This document shows positions 44,724 to 53,275 of a stretch of 64,000 bases of DNA, one piece after another. The position numbers were made by a program, and so were the translations under genes. Where the stretch lies: assembly GCA_009783885.1 (NCBI GenBank), contig WRCN01000006.1, positions 31,474 through 95,473 of the forward strand, read 5' to 3'. Source of the DNA: Bacteroidales bacterium (lineage in GTDB: Bacteria; Bacteroidota; Bacteroidia; Bacteroidales; P3). The notes beneath the pieces were generated by a model, which saw only the letters and a list, made by a program, of their open reading frames with translations, had not been told where the DNA came from and made no database searches. How positions within the stretch are numbered: the first letter of the stretch is position 1; each line of letters starts with the position of its first letter.

Positions 44724-46427
44724 ATGGAAGAAAAATCCCTAAATTTTTTAGAAGAAATCATCGAAGCCGACTTAAAATCGGGCAAACACAAAACCGTTCA
44801 CACTCGCTTTCCGCCTGAGCCTAACGGTTATTTGCACATTGGTCATGCTAAATCCATTTGCTTGAATTTCGGATTGGCAATCAAATATGGCGGAAAATGC
44901 AATTTGCGTTTTGATGATACAAATCCTACAAAAGAAGAAGTCGAATATGTTGAGTCGATTCGCGAAGACGTGAAATGGCTTGGCTTTCAGTGGGACGGCG
45001 AATATTTTGCTTCGGATTATTTTCAACAACTTTACGATTGGGCGATACAATTGATTAAAGATGAAAAAGCCTACGTATGCGATCTTACGCAAGAGCAAAT
45101 CAGTATCTATCGCGGCACACCTCAAACTCCGGGAACAGAAAGTCCATACAGAGATCGTTCGGTTGAAGAAAATCTGGATTTGTTCGAACGTATGAAAAAC
45201 GGCGAATTTCCGGATGGTACGAGAGTTTTGCGTGCAAAAATTGATATGGCTTCACCCAATATGCAGTTTCGCGATCCGGTGTTATACCGAATTTTACACA
45301 GCGAACATCATCGCACCGGAAATGCTTGGTGTATCTACCCTATGTATGACTACGCACACGGTCAAAGCGATTCAATCGAAAAAATTACGCACTCAATTTG
45401 CACGTTGGAATTTGATGTGCATCGTCCGCTCTACGACTGGCTTATCGAGGCTTTGAACATTTTTCCGTCGCATCAATACGAATTTGCTCGACTCAATATT
45501 AATTACACGATTATGAGTAAACGTAAGCTATTACAATTGGTGGAAAATAATCACGTTTGGGGTTGGGACGATCCGCGAATGCCTACTATTAGCGGACTTC
45601 GCAGAAGAGGCTACACACCTGCATCGCTACGATTATTTGCCGAAAAAATCGGTGTTTCGAAACGCGACAATGTGATTGATGTAAGCCTTTTGGAATGGTG
45701 TGTTCGCGAAGATTTGAACCAAACCGCACAGCGCGTGATGACCGTTTTGAATCCTCTAAAAGTCGTAATTACCAACTATCCTGAGACTTCGACTTCGCTC
45801 AGTCACCAATCCGGGTCGTTGAGCGGAGTCGAAACGACCGAGCCTTACACCGAATACTTAGACGCTATAAACAATCCCGAAAATCCTGACGCAGGTACAC
45901 GGAAAGTACCGTTTTCTCGCGAACTTTACATCGAACGTGAAGATTTTATGGAAGTGCCGGAAAAGAAATTTTTCCGCTTGGCACCCGGTGTTGAAGTGCG
46001 TTTGCGCTATGCGTATTATATCACGTGCAACGAAGTGATCAAAGATGCTGAAGGCAATATTGTTGAATTGCGCTGCACGTACGATCCGCAAACCAAAGGC
46101 GGTGGTTCGCCCGATGGTAGAAAAGTGAAAGCAACTTTGCATTGGGTTTCCGCAAATCATGCCATCGACGCGGAAGTTAGATTATTTGACAGGTTGTTTT
46201 CTGTTGCCAATCCTGACGACGTAGAAGAAGGAAAAACGTTTATTGACAACATCAATCCGAATTCGTTGCAAGTGTTAAGTAATTGTAAAATCGAACCATT
46301 TATCAAAAGTACAAAACCGTTGGATCATTTTCAGTTTGAGCGGTTGGGGTATTTTACAACGGATAAGGATAGCAAAGAAGGGCAGTTAGTATTTAACCGT
46401 ACGGTTTCACTGAAAGATTCGAAATAG
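44724..46427 (+). CDS. glnS: Glutaminyl-tRNA synthetase
   Basis: A 567-residue class I synthetase. HIGH-type motif [14 protein letters not shown], the GlnRS-specific FDDTNPTKE, and the KMSKS-type IMSKRKL; two beta-barrel anticodon domains follow (about 330-550). Residues about 355-372 ([20 protein letters not shown] region) come from a family C repeat between NYP and the usual ...[22 protein letters not shown]. The stop TAG is the first three bases of a family B repeat. The start is the ATG after the -7 box, not the one 28 codons upstream. Confidence 0.97.
   Translation: MEEKSLNFLEEIIEADLKSGKHKTVHTRFPPEPNGYLHIGHAKSICLNFGLAIKYGGKCNLRFDDTNPTKEEVEYVESIREDVKWLGFQWDGEYFASDYFQQLYDWAIQLIKDEKAYVCDLTQEQISIYRGTPQTPGTESPYRDRSVEENLDLFERMKNGEFPDGTRVLRAKIDMASPNMQFRDPVLYRILHSEHHRTGNAWCIYPMYDYAHGQSDSIEKITHSICTLEFDVHRPLYDWLIEALNIFPSHQYEFARLNINYTIMSKRKLLQLVENNHVWGWDDPRMPTISGLRRRGYTPASLRLFAEKIGVSKRDNVIDVSLLEWCVREDLNQTAQRVMTVLNPLKVVITNYPETSTSLSHQSGSLSGVETTEPYTEYLDAINNPENPDAGTRKVPFSRELYIEREDFMEVPEKKFFRLAPGVEVRLRYAYYITCNEVIKDAEGNIVELRCTYDPQTKGGGSPDGRKVKATLHWVSANHAIDAEVRLFDRLFSVANPDDVEEGKTFIDNINPNSLQVLSNCKIEPFIKSTKPLDHFQFERLGYFTTDKDSKEGQLVFNRTVSLKDSK
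45786..45838. repeat. Family C repeat inside glnS
   Basis: ACTTCGACTTCGCTCAGTCA at the left and GTTGAGCGGAGTCGAAACGA at the right. In frame; the centre is longer and different from the fabD and sigma copies. Confidence 0.9.
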
Positions 46428-46480
46428 CAAGGAGATTCCTCGACTACGCACACTTCATGTGCTTCGCTCGGAATGACGGG
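46425..46480. repeat. Family B repeat, copy 5, supplying the glnS stop
   Basis: TAGCAAGGAGATTCCTCGAC, inner palindrome GCACACTTCATGTGC, then TTCGCTCGGAATGACGGG. Very close to copy 1 (9037-9095), including the inner palindrome. Confidence 0.88.
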
Positions 46481-46496
46481 CATTTTACTAATAGTG

Positions 46497-46550
46497 GAGA
46501 GGGAGAGGATTTGGCGGCAAAGCCGCCAAATCCTCTCCCTCTCTTCTTTT
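46497..46550. terminator. Long hairpin terminator after glnS
   Basis: A perfect 22-bp stem (GAGAGGGAGAGGATTTGGCG then GC) with loop AAA, followed by TTCTTTTTC. Lies between convergent glnS and kbl. Confidence 0.88.
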
Positions 46551-46567
46551 TCTCTTATCTTAGCGCT

Positions 46568-46616
46568 TCGTCATGTCGAGCGGAGCGGAGCGAAGTCGAG
46601 ACATCCCCTTGTTATT
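46568..46616. repeat. Family B-like repeat, copy 6
   Basis: CGTCATGTCGAGCGGAGCGG, AGCGAAGTCGAGACATCCCC, then TTGTTATTA. It touches the kbl stop codon (46615-46617). Confidence 0.75.
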
Positions 46617-47805
46617 ACTTTATTACGCCAAGTTCTCGACCCACTTTCGTAAACGCCGCAATCGCCTTATCAAGATGTTCTTGCGTGTGCGCCGCAGACA
46701 ATTGTACCCGAATACGCGCCTGGTCTTTCGGAACAACGGGAAAGAAAAATCCGATTACATAAATGCCTTCGTCCAAAAGCTTAGCAGCCACTTGTTGCGA
46801 AAGTTTGGCATCATAAAGCATTACCGCACAGATCGCGGATTGCGTGGGTTTAATGTCGAAACCTGCTGCTGTCATTTTTTCGTAAAAATAGGCTGTATTT
46901 TCGTGTAAGCGGTCTTGCAATTCGTTGGTTGATGCAACCATGTCAAACATTTCTATTCCCGCAGCAGCCACCATTGGCGGAATTGAATTGGAAAATAAAT
47001 ACGGACGCGAACGCTGACGAAGCATGTCGATAATTTCTTTTTTTCCTGTTGTAAAACCGCCAATTGCGCCACCAAAGGCTTTTCCGAGCGTTCCGGTGAT
47101 GATGTCAATTTTACCCCAAGCATTAAATTGTTCGCTCACACCGCGACCTGTTTTACCAACCACACCGGCCGAATGACTTTCGTCAACCATCACCAAAGCA
47201 TTGTATTTTTCCGCTAAAGCGATGATTTTATCCATCGGTGCAACATTGCCGTCCATTGAAAATACACCATCGGTAACAATCATTCTGTAACGTTGGGCTT
47301 GCGCTTCTTTCAAGCAATTTTCCAATTCTTCCATATTTGCATTGGCATAGCGATAGCGTTTGGCTTTGCAAAGACGCACACCATCGATGATTGATGCGTG
47401 GTTCAACGTGTCTGAAATAATAGCGTCTTCTTCACCAAGCAAGGTTTCGAAAAGTCCAGTATTAGCATCAAAACAAGCCGCATAAAGAATAGCATCGTCC
47501 ATTCTGAAAAATTCGGAAATTTTGGCTTCCAACGTTTTGTGCAAGTCTTGTGTGCCACAGATAAAGCGCACAGACGACATACCATAGCCACGCTCGTCTA
47601 AGGCTTTTTTTGCAGCAGCGATCAACTTTGGATTGTTTGATAATCCGAGGTAATTGTTCGCACAGAAATTTAAGACTTCTTGTCCGCTGTTCACTTTGAT
47701 TTCAGCAGTTTGCGGTGTGATGATGACACGTTCTTTTTTGTACAATCCTGCGGCTTCAATCGCAGCGAGTTCGTCTTGGAGATGTTTTTGGAAAGTTCCT
47801 AACAT
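46615..47805 (-). CDS. kbl: Glycine C-acetyltransferase (2-amino-3-ketobutyrate CoA ligase)
   Basis: A 396-residue PLP enzyme of the alpha-oxoamine synthase family that cleaves 2-amino-3-ketobutyrate to glycine and acetyl-CoA in threonine breakdown. NFCANNYLGLSNNPKLIAAA, GYGMSSVRFICGTQDLHKTLE, VDESHSAGVVG and the PLP-lysine motif TGTLGKAFGGAIGG are all present. The usual partner tdh (threonine dehydrogenase) is not next to it. The start is MLGTF at 47805; an earlier ATG adds 15 residues that cross the leader. Confidence 0.96.
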   Translation of the reverse strand: MLGTFQKHLQDELAAIEAAGLYKKERVIITPQTAEIKVNSGQEVLNFCANNYLGLSNNPKLIAAAKKALDERGYGMSSVRFICGTQDLHKTLEAKISEFFRMDDAILYAACFDANTGLFETLLGEEDAIISDTLNHASIIDGVRLCKAKRYRYANANMEELENCLKEAQAQRYRMIVTDGVFSMDGNVAPMDKIIALAEKYNALVMVDESHSAGVVGKTGRGVSEQFNAWGKIDIITGTLGKAFGGAIGGFTTGKKEIIDMLRQRSRPYLFSNSIPPMVAAAGIEMFDMVASTNELQDRLHENTAYFYEKMTAAGFDIKPTQSAICAVMLYDAKLSQQVAAKLLDEGIYVIGFFFPVVPKDQARIRVQLSAAHTQEHLDKAIAAFTKVGRELGVIK

Positions 47806-47847
47806 GGTAATTGAGAATTGAGAATGAAGATTTACTTTATTTTTTTG

Positions 47848-47898
47848 CAAAGATACGAAAAAAAATGAAATGGCATTTCATTTTTTTTCGTATCTTTG
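47848..47898. promoter_or_regulatory. 51-bp perfect palindrome holding the divergent kbl and pcm promoters
   Basis: Two 25-bp arms, each CAAAGATACG-A8-TGAAATG, mirror each other around one G at 47873. The outer ends are the -7 boxes TATCTTTG of kbl (47855-47848) and pcm (47891-47898). The centre TGAAATGGCATTTCA could be an operator or the shared polymerase site. Confidence 0.85.
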
Positions 47899-47909
47899 TA
47901 CCTTATATT

Positions 47910-48554
47910 ATGCAACACTTAGATACTTATAAAACCAAAGGTTTGCGAAAAGCCTTAGTCGAAGAACTGAAAGCCAAAGGCATAACCTCCCTTTCGGTAC
48001 TTTCTGCTATTGAAAAAATTCCGAGACATTTGTTTATTGATTCGTCTTTTTTGGAATTTGCCTATCAAGATAAAGCGTTTCCAATCGGTGAAGGTCAAAC
48101 GATTTCGCAACCATTTACCGTTGCCAAACAATCGGAACTTTTGCAAATCAAACCTAAGGAGAAAGTCTTGGAAATCGGCACGGGTTCGGGCTATCAATGT
48201 TGTGTATTGTTGGAATTGGGCGCAAAAGTGTTTACTATTGAACGTCAACGCAATTTATATCTCAAAACCAAAGATTTACTAACCAAATTAAATTACAACG
48301 CCAAGTGTTTTTACGGTGATGGTTATGCCGGATTGCCGAATTTCGCGCCGTTCGATAAAATTATCGTAACGTGTGGCGCACCATACGTGCCCGAAGCATT
48401 GAAACAGCAACTAAAAATCGGCGGGATCATGGTCATTCCCGTGGGCGAAAATTTCCAACAAATGCAAGTTTATACCAAATTATCGGATACCGAATTTTCG
48501 TGCGAGGAGCATGGGGATTTTCGGTTTGTGCCGATGTTGGAATCTCGAAAATAA
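47910..48554 (+). CDS. pcm: Protein-L-isoaspartate O-methyltransferase
   Basis: A 214-residue SAM-dependent enzyme that repairs isoaspartyl residues in aged proteins. KIPRHLFI, YQDKAFPIGEGQTISQPFTVA, SAM motif VLEIGTGSGYQCCVLLELGAKVFTIE, and FDKIIVTCGAPYVPEALKQQLKIGGIMVIPVG are standard. The ATG at 47910 is 12 nt after the -7 box; an ORF extension upstream would run through the palindrome. Confidence 0.95.
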   Translation: MQHLDTYKTKGLRKALVEELKAKGITSLSVLSAIEKIPRHLFIDSSFLEFAYQDKAFPIGEGQTISQPFTVAKQSELLQIKPKEKVLEIGTGSGYQCCVLLELGAKVFTIERQRNLYLKTKDLLTKLNYNAKCFYGDGYAGLPNFAPFDKIIVTCGAPYVPEALKQQLKIGGIMVIPVGENFQQMQVYTKLSDTEFSCEEHGDFRFVPMLESRK

Positions 48555-48574
48555 TAACGCAAAAATAAATTCCA

Positions 48575-49300
48575 ATGTTTCCAGAACATACGCTAATCGC
48601 CATACTTATTTACTTTTTAATCGCTTATCTCATCGGTTCAATTCCTAACGCAGTTTGGATTGGAAAAGTGTTTTACGGTAAAGACGTTAGAAACGAAGGC
48701 AGTAAAAATGCCGGTGCAACGAATACGTTTCGTGTTTTAGGTTGGAAACCGGGGTTGTGCGTGTTGTTATTGGACTTGTTCAAAGGAATGCTTCCGGTGA
48801 TGTTTTTTTATCGTGTCTTTTGGGTAATAGATATTGATCCTGATATTGGTTATATGCCGCTATATTATTGGCTTTGGGATTATGGTGAAATTATTGTAGC
48901 TATTGTAACAGTACTTGGACACGTGTTTCCCATTTATGTTGGTTTTCGTGGAGGAAAGGGCGTTGCAACGTTGGTGGGTGTGTTGATTATGCTGTTTCCT
49001 CAAGTATTTTTAATTGTAGCAGGAATCTTTTTTGGCACATTTTTTCTATCGCGATATATTTCTTTATCGTCGATGTGTGCTGCAATTTCTCTGCCTTTGT
49101 TTTATGGATTGTGGCTTATTATATTCAAAGATTATCATTTTTTTGAAGCAATTATTGACCGTCCATTGATGCAATTCGCAATTTTAATCGCCATTTTCGT
49201 TCCGCTTACGCATATCAAAAATATCAAACGTTTGATTCGTGGCGAAGAACCGAAATTTGTGTTCAAAAAACATTCAACCCATGACCAACCTCAAGCTTAA
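48575..49300 (+). CDS. plsY: Glycerol-3-phosphate acyltransferase PlsY
   Basis: A 241-residue inner-membrane enzyme with about six helices that moves acyl from acyl-phosphate to glycerol-3-phosphate in phospholipid synthesis. The three PlsY motifs are visible: GSIPNAVWIGKVFYGKDVRNEGSKNAGATNTFRVLG, GHVFPIYVGFRGGKGVAT, and the third loop near LTHIKNIKRLIRGEEPKF. It is 20 bp after pcm and its end overlaps the next gene by 20 bp, so pcm-plsY-polymerase is probably one transcript. Confidence 0.95.
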   Translation: MFPEHTLIAILIYFLIAYLIGSIPNAVWIGKVFYGKDVRNEGSKNAGATNTFRVLGWKPGLCVLLLDLFKGMLPVMFFYRVFWVIDIDPDIGYMPLYYWLWDYGEIIVAIVTVLGHVFPIYVGFRGGKGVATLVGVLIMLFPQVFLIVAGIFFGTFFLSRYISLSSMCAAISLPLFYGLWLIIFKDYHFFEAIIDRPLMQFAILIAIFVPLTHIKNIKRLIRGEEPKFVFKKHSTHDQPQA

Positions 49301-50465
49301 ATCTTTCAAAAGCCTTTCGCTTAGCGAATTTGGTTTGTGGCTACTCATTCCTTTTGCAAGTTTGACCAGTCATACGTGGTTGCCGATACCACCAACTATG
49401 GTATTGCTTTTGGGGGCAATCGTGTGTTGGTTTGTTTTACAAATGCAAGACCGTCATTCCGAGCGTAGTCGAGGAATCTCCCAGAATCAAGGGGATGTCT
49501 CGACTTCGCTCGACATGACGACCTCTCGTAAAGAAGTCATCATCGTTTTTAGTGTTTTCACGCTTTATATTTTCGTTTCGCAATATCTCATAGATGCCCC
49601 ATTTCGACGGTATATGGGAGTTGTGCTTGCGCCCTTGTACTTGCTTCTTATGCTGAGTTTTTCCGAACATACCTCAACCGGTTTTTTGAAAAAATTGGGC
49701 GAAAAATTTATTCGATATTCGCTCGTTATTCTATCTGTTGAAGCCATTCTGCGATATGCTTGGTCTTTTTATTTAATTAGTCAAGGCGAAAATTATGAAC
49801 ATGGCTTTTATCAATTCAAATTTGGCGGTCCGATGTATCATGCAAGCAATATGGTTGCCTTGCATTTGATTGTTTTATTATTTTTCATGCTTTGGTGGGG
49901 ACGTACGCAAAAAAAATCAATGAAAAAAGAACTGACTATTGCGTTTGTTCTTCTTGCATTAACCCTTTCCAGAGCAGCCATTCCTTCTGTTTTTGTAGGA
50001 TTGATTTATTACCGTTTTTTTCGAGATTTAAATTGGGAAAAAGCATTGCTGATTTTCTTTTTATTTTGTATTGTCGCACTTGTAAGTCTTTTGGTGCTTA
50101 TGGATTTGTTTTTCGATGGAAGTTTTCAAAGTAAGTTTTTAATTCTTCAAGAATCGCTTGAATACTACAAAACCGCAAACCTGAAACAAATTTTGTTTGG
50201 CATTGGATTTTATGAAACGGGATACATCATGACCCATTATGCGCACAATTATTTCCTATTGTTTTTTATGGAATCCGGTGTGATTGGATTTCTTTTACTC
50301 TGCACAACCTGGTTTTATCTCATTAAAACAACCCGCGGTGTAGCCATCATTATTTTACTGCCGTTCTTTATTCAAGCGAATTCCGAAGGCTCTACATTTA
50401 TGCCGTATTTCTACGTTGCAATGGCTTTTTTAGTCTTATTTTCAAATCGAAAATTAGAATCATGA
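49281..50465 (+). CDS. O-antigen polymerase/ligase-like membrane protein
   Basis: A 394-residue protein with about ten membrane helices and a large periplasmic loop (about 265-330; FGIGFYETGYIMTHYAHNYFLLFFMESGVIG), the layout of the Wzy/WaaL O-antigen polymerase-ligase group, with the HNYFL motif typical of the family's loop. Residues about 57-81 ([20 protein letters not shown] onwards) come from a family B repeat in the loop after the second helix. First gene of the polysaccharide cluster. Which of polymerase or ligase is not decided. Confidence 0.8.
   Translation: MTNLKLKSFKSLSLSEFGLWLLIPFASLTSHTWLPIPPTMVLLLGAIVCWFVLQMQDRHSERSRGISQNQGDVSTSLDMTTSRKEVIIVFSVFTLYIFVSQYLIDAPFRRYMGVVLAPLYLLLMLSFSEHTSTGFLKKLGEKFIRYSLVILSVEAILRYAWSFYLISQGENYEHGFYQFKFGGPMYHASNMVALHLIVLLFFMLWWGRTQKKSMKKELTIAFVLLALTLSRAAIPSVFVGLIYYRFFRDLNWEKALLIFFLFCIVALVSLLVLMDLFFDGSFQSKFLILQESLEYYKTANLKQILFGIGFYETGYIMTHYAHNYFLLFFMESGVIGFLLLCTTWFYLIKTTRGVAIIILLPFFIQANSEGSTFMPYFYVAMAFLVLFSNRKLES
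49451..49522. repeat. Family B repeat inside the O-antigen polymerase gene (copy 7)
   Basis: CGTCATTCCGAGCGTAGTCG AGGAATC at the left, GGGGATGTCTCGACTTCGCTC GACATGACGAC at the right; 72 bp, in frame, no stop in the frame used. Confidence 0.92.
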
Positions 50466-51202
50466 TACCCCAAAAAATACACTTCTGTTGGATCAGTGGC
50501 GATCCCTATCCTCCGTTAATTCAGCATTGCATAGATTCTTGGCCTAAGTATTTGCCCGACTACGAATTTGTGCTTTGGGATGCGAAAAGTATTCAATCGA
50601 TGACTTGCGATTGGCTAAGAGGTGCAGTAGAAGCCAAAAAGTACGGCTCAATAGCTGATTATGTGCGATTGCACGCCCTCTACCACGAAGGCGGAATTTA
50701 TTTGGATGCCGATGTTGAAGTGCTTAAAAATTTTGATGATTTGCTTTCGTTCAAATCGTTTATCGGACTTGAGCATAGCGGAGATTTCGAAGCTGCTGTC
50801 ATCGGAGCCGAACCTCATTTAGATTGGGTTGGGCATACTTTGAAACAATTTCAAAACACACCGTTTCTGAATGAACGCGGAGCGATGAACCTTCAACCGC
50901 TTCCGTCTGCGCTCAACAGCATACTTTCGGAGTATTTTCACTGTAAAAAAAATCATTTTTTAGATTTGAAATCCGACCAACTTCACGTGTTTTCGGAAGC
51001 ATATTTTTCGCCCAAAAATCTACATACCGGAAAAATCAAAACCTTTCCACAAACCTACACTATTCATCATTTTGATGGTGGATGGTTTAATAGAGATTGG
51101 AAATTACGCATTAAGACAACACTCCATAAAATACTTATCCTGCTCTTTGGGCAGAAAGGGCATAACGCAATTATAAACAAAATACGACAAATTTCAAAAT
51201 GA
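50462..51202 (+). CDS. Glycosyltransferase family 32 (DXD sugar transferase)
   Basis: A 246-residue cytoplasmic glycosyltransferase with the GT32 start IPQKIHFCWISGDPYPPLIQHCIDSW, the DYVRLHALYHEGGIYLDADVEV motif holding the metal-binding DxD (DAD), and the ending IHHFDGGWF. Such enzymes add a hexose or galactose residue to O-antigen or capsule units. Overlaps the neighbours by 4 bp on each side, so strictly co-translated with the polymerase and the epimerase. Confidence 0.9.
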   Translation: MIPQKIHFCWISGDPYPPLIQHCIDSWPKYLPDYEFVLWDAKSIQSMTCDWLRGAVEAKKYGSIADYVRLHALYHEGGIYLDADVEVLKNFDDLLSFKSFIGLEHSGDFEAAVIGAEPHLDWVGHTLKQFQNTPFLNERGAMNLQPLPSALNSILSEYFHCKKNHFLDLKSDQLHVFSEAYFSPKNLHTGKIKTFPQTYTIHHFDGGWFNRDWKLRIKTTLHKILILLFGQKGHNAIINKIRQISK

Positions 51203-52140
51203 ACATTTTAGTTACCGGTGGAGCCGGCTTTATAGGTTCACATCTTTGCGATGCACTAATCAGCGAAAATCACAACTTGACTGTGGTTGACAATCTCATC
51301 TTGGGACGAAAAGAGAATATCGAACATCTGCAAAATCATCCCAATTTTCGTTTTGTAAAAGAGGATTTGTTAGATATGGCAACTATCGACAACTTATTTG
51401 CAGATAGTGCATTCGATGCAGTATTTCACATGGCTGCCAATTCCGACATCCAAAAAGGTGGAAAAGATCCTGTAGTGGATTATGAATTGACGTTCATGAC
51501 CACATTCAAGGTGCTGCAATGTATGCGTAAACACAACGTGAAACAATTTATTTTCGCTTCTACATCTGCTATATATGGTGAAACTAACGATTTATTAACC
51601 GAAAACTATGGTCCGCTTTTGCCCGTGTCGAATTATGGCGCAAGTAAGTTGGCTTGCGAAGCCTTTATCAGTGCGTTCTGCGCCAATTACGGTATTCAAG
51701 CATGGATCGTGCGATTTCCAAATGTGGTGGGTGAGCGGTTTACACATGGCGTCATCTACGATTTTATTCATAAACTCAAAAAAAATCCGAATGAATTGGA
51801 AGTATTGGGCAATGGCGAACAATACAAACCTTATGTTTATGTAAAAGATTTGGTAAATGGTATTTTGTTTGTGTGGCAACATACTTCGGAAAAGCTGAAT
51901 GTTTACAATTTAGGTGTGGATTCGCGAACCAAAGTTAAGGAAATCGCTCAAATGGTGATTGATGCTATGGGCTTGAACGCCCGCATAACGTACACCGGTG
52001 GCGATAGAGGCTGGATTGGCGATGTACCCGAATTTCGCTACGATCTCGCAAAAATTCACCATTTAGGCTGGAAAGCTGAAAGAACATCGAACGAAGCGGT
52101 GCGTTTATCTATTGAGAAGGCACTGGAAATAATCAAATAA
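51199..52140 (+). CDS. NAD-dependent sugar epimerase/dehydratase
   Basis: A 313-residue extended short-chain dehydrogenase. N-terminal NAD site TGGAGFIGSHL (about 6-16), VFHMAANSD, catalytic YGASK (Tyr in NYGASKLACE) and RFPNVVGERFTHGVIYDFI. Closest in pattern to UDP-glucose 4-epimerase or UDP-glucuronate/galacturonate-type epimerases; substrate not determined. The last 60 bases are duplicated as a relic at 53161-53253. Confidence 0.9.
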   Translation: MNILVTGGAGFIGSHLCDALISENHNLTVVDNLILGRKENIEHLQNHPNFRFVKEDLLDMATIDNLFADSAFDAVFHMAANSDIQKGGKDPVVDYELTFMTTFKVLQCMRKHNVKQFIFASTSAIYGETNDLLTENYGPLLPVSNYGASKLACEAFISAFCANYGIQAWIVRFPNVVGERFTHGVIYDFIHKLKKNPNELEVLGNGEQYKPYVYVKDLVNGILFVWQHTSEKLNVYNLGVDSRTKVKEIAQMVIDAMGLNARITYTGGDRGWIGDVPEFRYDLAKIHHLGWKAERTSNEAVRLSIEKALEIIK

Positions 52141-52149
52141 TATTATTTT

Positions 52150-52848
52150 ATGAAAACAAAAAATAAAGACATAACTTTGAAAGCAAAAATTGCAAGTTTT
52201 ATCAATGCGGTTATTTTAAAAAAAATAGGACTTGTGGTATGTCGCTTTATGTCAAGTATCGGCAGAAAAAGAGCGGATTATGTGTATCGTGCTTCGGATT
52301 ATATGCGTGTTTCATCGCTCGAACTTGTCGCCAATGAAATCCATGAAAATAACGTTGCCGGTAGTGTTGCCGAATTGGGTGTGTTTCGCGGAGAATTTGC
52401 TAAACTAATAAATATAGCGTTTCCGGATCGTAAACTTTATCTGTTTGATACATTTGAAGGTTTTGATGAAAAAGATGTTACAATAGAACACAGCCCGAAA
52501 TCAAATGTAGAGGATTTTTCAAATACCAGCATTGAACTTGTTTTGAATAAGATGAAGTATCGTGAAAATTGTATTGTAAAAAAAGGATATTTTCCCCAAT
52601 CGTCGGAAGGAATTGAAGACACATTTGCTTTTGTTAGTATTGATGCAGATTTGTACGAACCTATATATAACGGGCTTTGCTATTTTTATCCGAGATTGAA
52701 TAGAGGTGGCTATATATTTATTCATGATTATAACGACGGGACAACCTATACTAGAGTGAAAGAAGCGGTAAAAAAATACTGTTTTGAACATAACATAACC
52801 TATTTTCCCTTAAGCGATCATTATGGGAGCGCAATAATAATGAAATAG
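52150..52848 (+). CDS. TylF/MycF family SAM-dependent O-methyltransferase
   Basis: A 232-residue methyltransferase with the TylF pattern: AELGVFRGEFAKLIN (SAM site), KLYLFDTFEGFDEKDV, FVSIDADLYEPIYNGLCYFYPRLNRGGYIFIHDYND with its metal-binding Asp residues. In polysaccharide clusters these methylate a sugar hydroxyl, often capping the chain. It is 9 bp after the epimerase. The base composition is more AT-rich than the neighbours, which may mean later gain. Confidence 0.88.
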   Translation: MKTKNKDITLKAKIASFINAVILKKIGLVVCRFMSSIGRKRADYVYRASDYMRVSSLELVANEIHENNVAGSVAELGVFRGEFAKLINIAFPDRKLYLFDTFEGFDEKDVTIEHSPKSNVEDFSNTSIELVLNKMKYRENCIVKKGYFPQSSEGIEDTFAFVSIDADLYEPIYNGLCYFYPRLNRGGYIFIHDYNDGTTYTRVKEAVKKYCFEHNITYFPLSDHYGSAIIMK

Positions 52849-52969
52849 ACAAAAAAAATACTGAGAATAATATCGTTTGGTAAATAAAGTTTGTTTAATT
52901 CAAAAAAAATGTTGTATATTTGCTTCGTGGATTTTCGTTGAGGAAGATTTCTCTAATTTTTGATGCGCT

Positions 52970-53153
52970 TACTTCAAACCTAAAAAATCTAAATTAGAAA
53001 TTTTCAACATGTCGGGTACACTTGTAAGCAAGAACTCAAAATTCCACAAACCCTCTAAATATAAATCGGTCGGACTTACCCGATGGTATTTATTTGGTGA
53101 AGGTATCCACTGAAAACAATAGTGTTACAAAAAGGATCGTTTTACAGAAATAA
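52970..53153 (+). pseudogene. Relic of a type IX sorting-domain (type A CTD) gene end
   Basis: One frame reads KLEIFNMSGTLVSKNSK (from about 52989) and, after a frameshift, another reads LNINRSDLPDGIYLVKVSTE then NNSVTKRIVLQK and a TAA at 53151-53153. Together they are the hallmark of the C-terminal sorting domain of type IX cargo (xIYNxxGxxV...LPxGIYxVxV...xxKxxxx). No start or upstream body remains. The 427-bp gap 52849-53275 otherwise holds only the relic below and the next promoter. Confidence 0.75.
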
Positions 53154-53160
53154 AAAGCAC

Positions 53161-53253
53161 TAAGCTGAAAAAACATTAAATGAAGCCGTGCGTTTATCTA
53201 TTGAAAACGCACTAAAAACCATGAGTTTCATAATATATTTGGTTTTTTCCTGA
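53161..53253 (+). pseudogene. Relic of a second epimerase gene 3' end
   Basis: 53161-53223 matches 52072-52134 (the end of the epimerase gene) at about four of five bases and reads AEKTLNEAVRLSIENALKTM against AERTSNEAVRLSIEKALEII. It continues to a TGA at 53251. No other part of the paralog is left. Confidence 0.8.
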
Positions 53254-53269
53254 AAAATGACTATCTTTG
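53239..53269 (+). promoter_or_regulatory. Promoter of the heptose kinase gene
   Basis: TTG at 53239-53241, 20 bp, TATCTTTG at 53262-53269; the ATG follows after 6 nt, so near-leaderless. It overlaps the end of the epimerase relic. Confidence 0.75.
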
Positions 53270-53275
53270 CAGGTT

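Noticed and set aside
46457..46908. ORFs with SSGAERSRDIP-like sequence after glnS
   Set aside because: Translations of family B repeats plus antisense kbl; no start signal.
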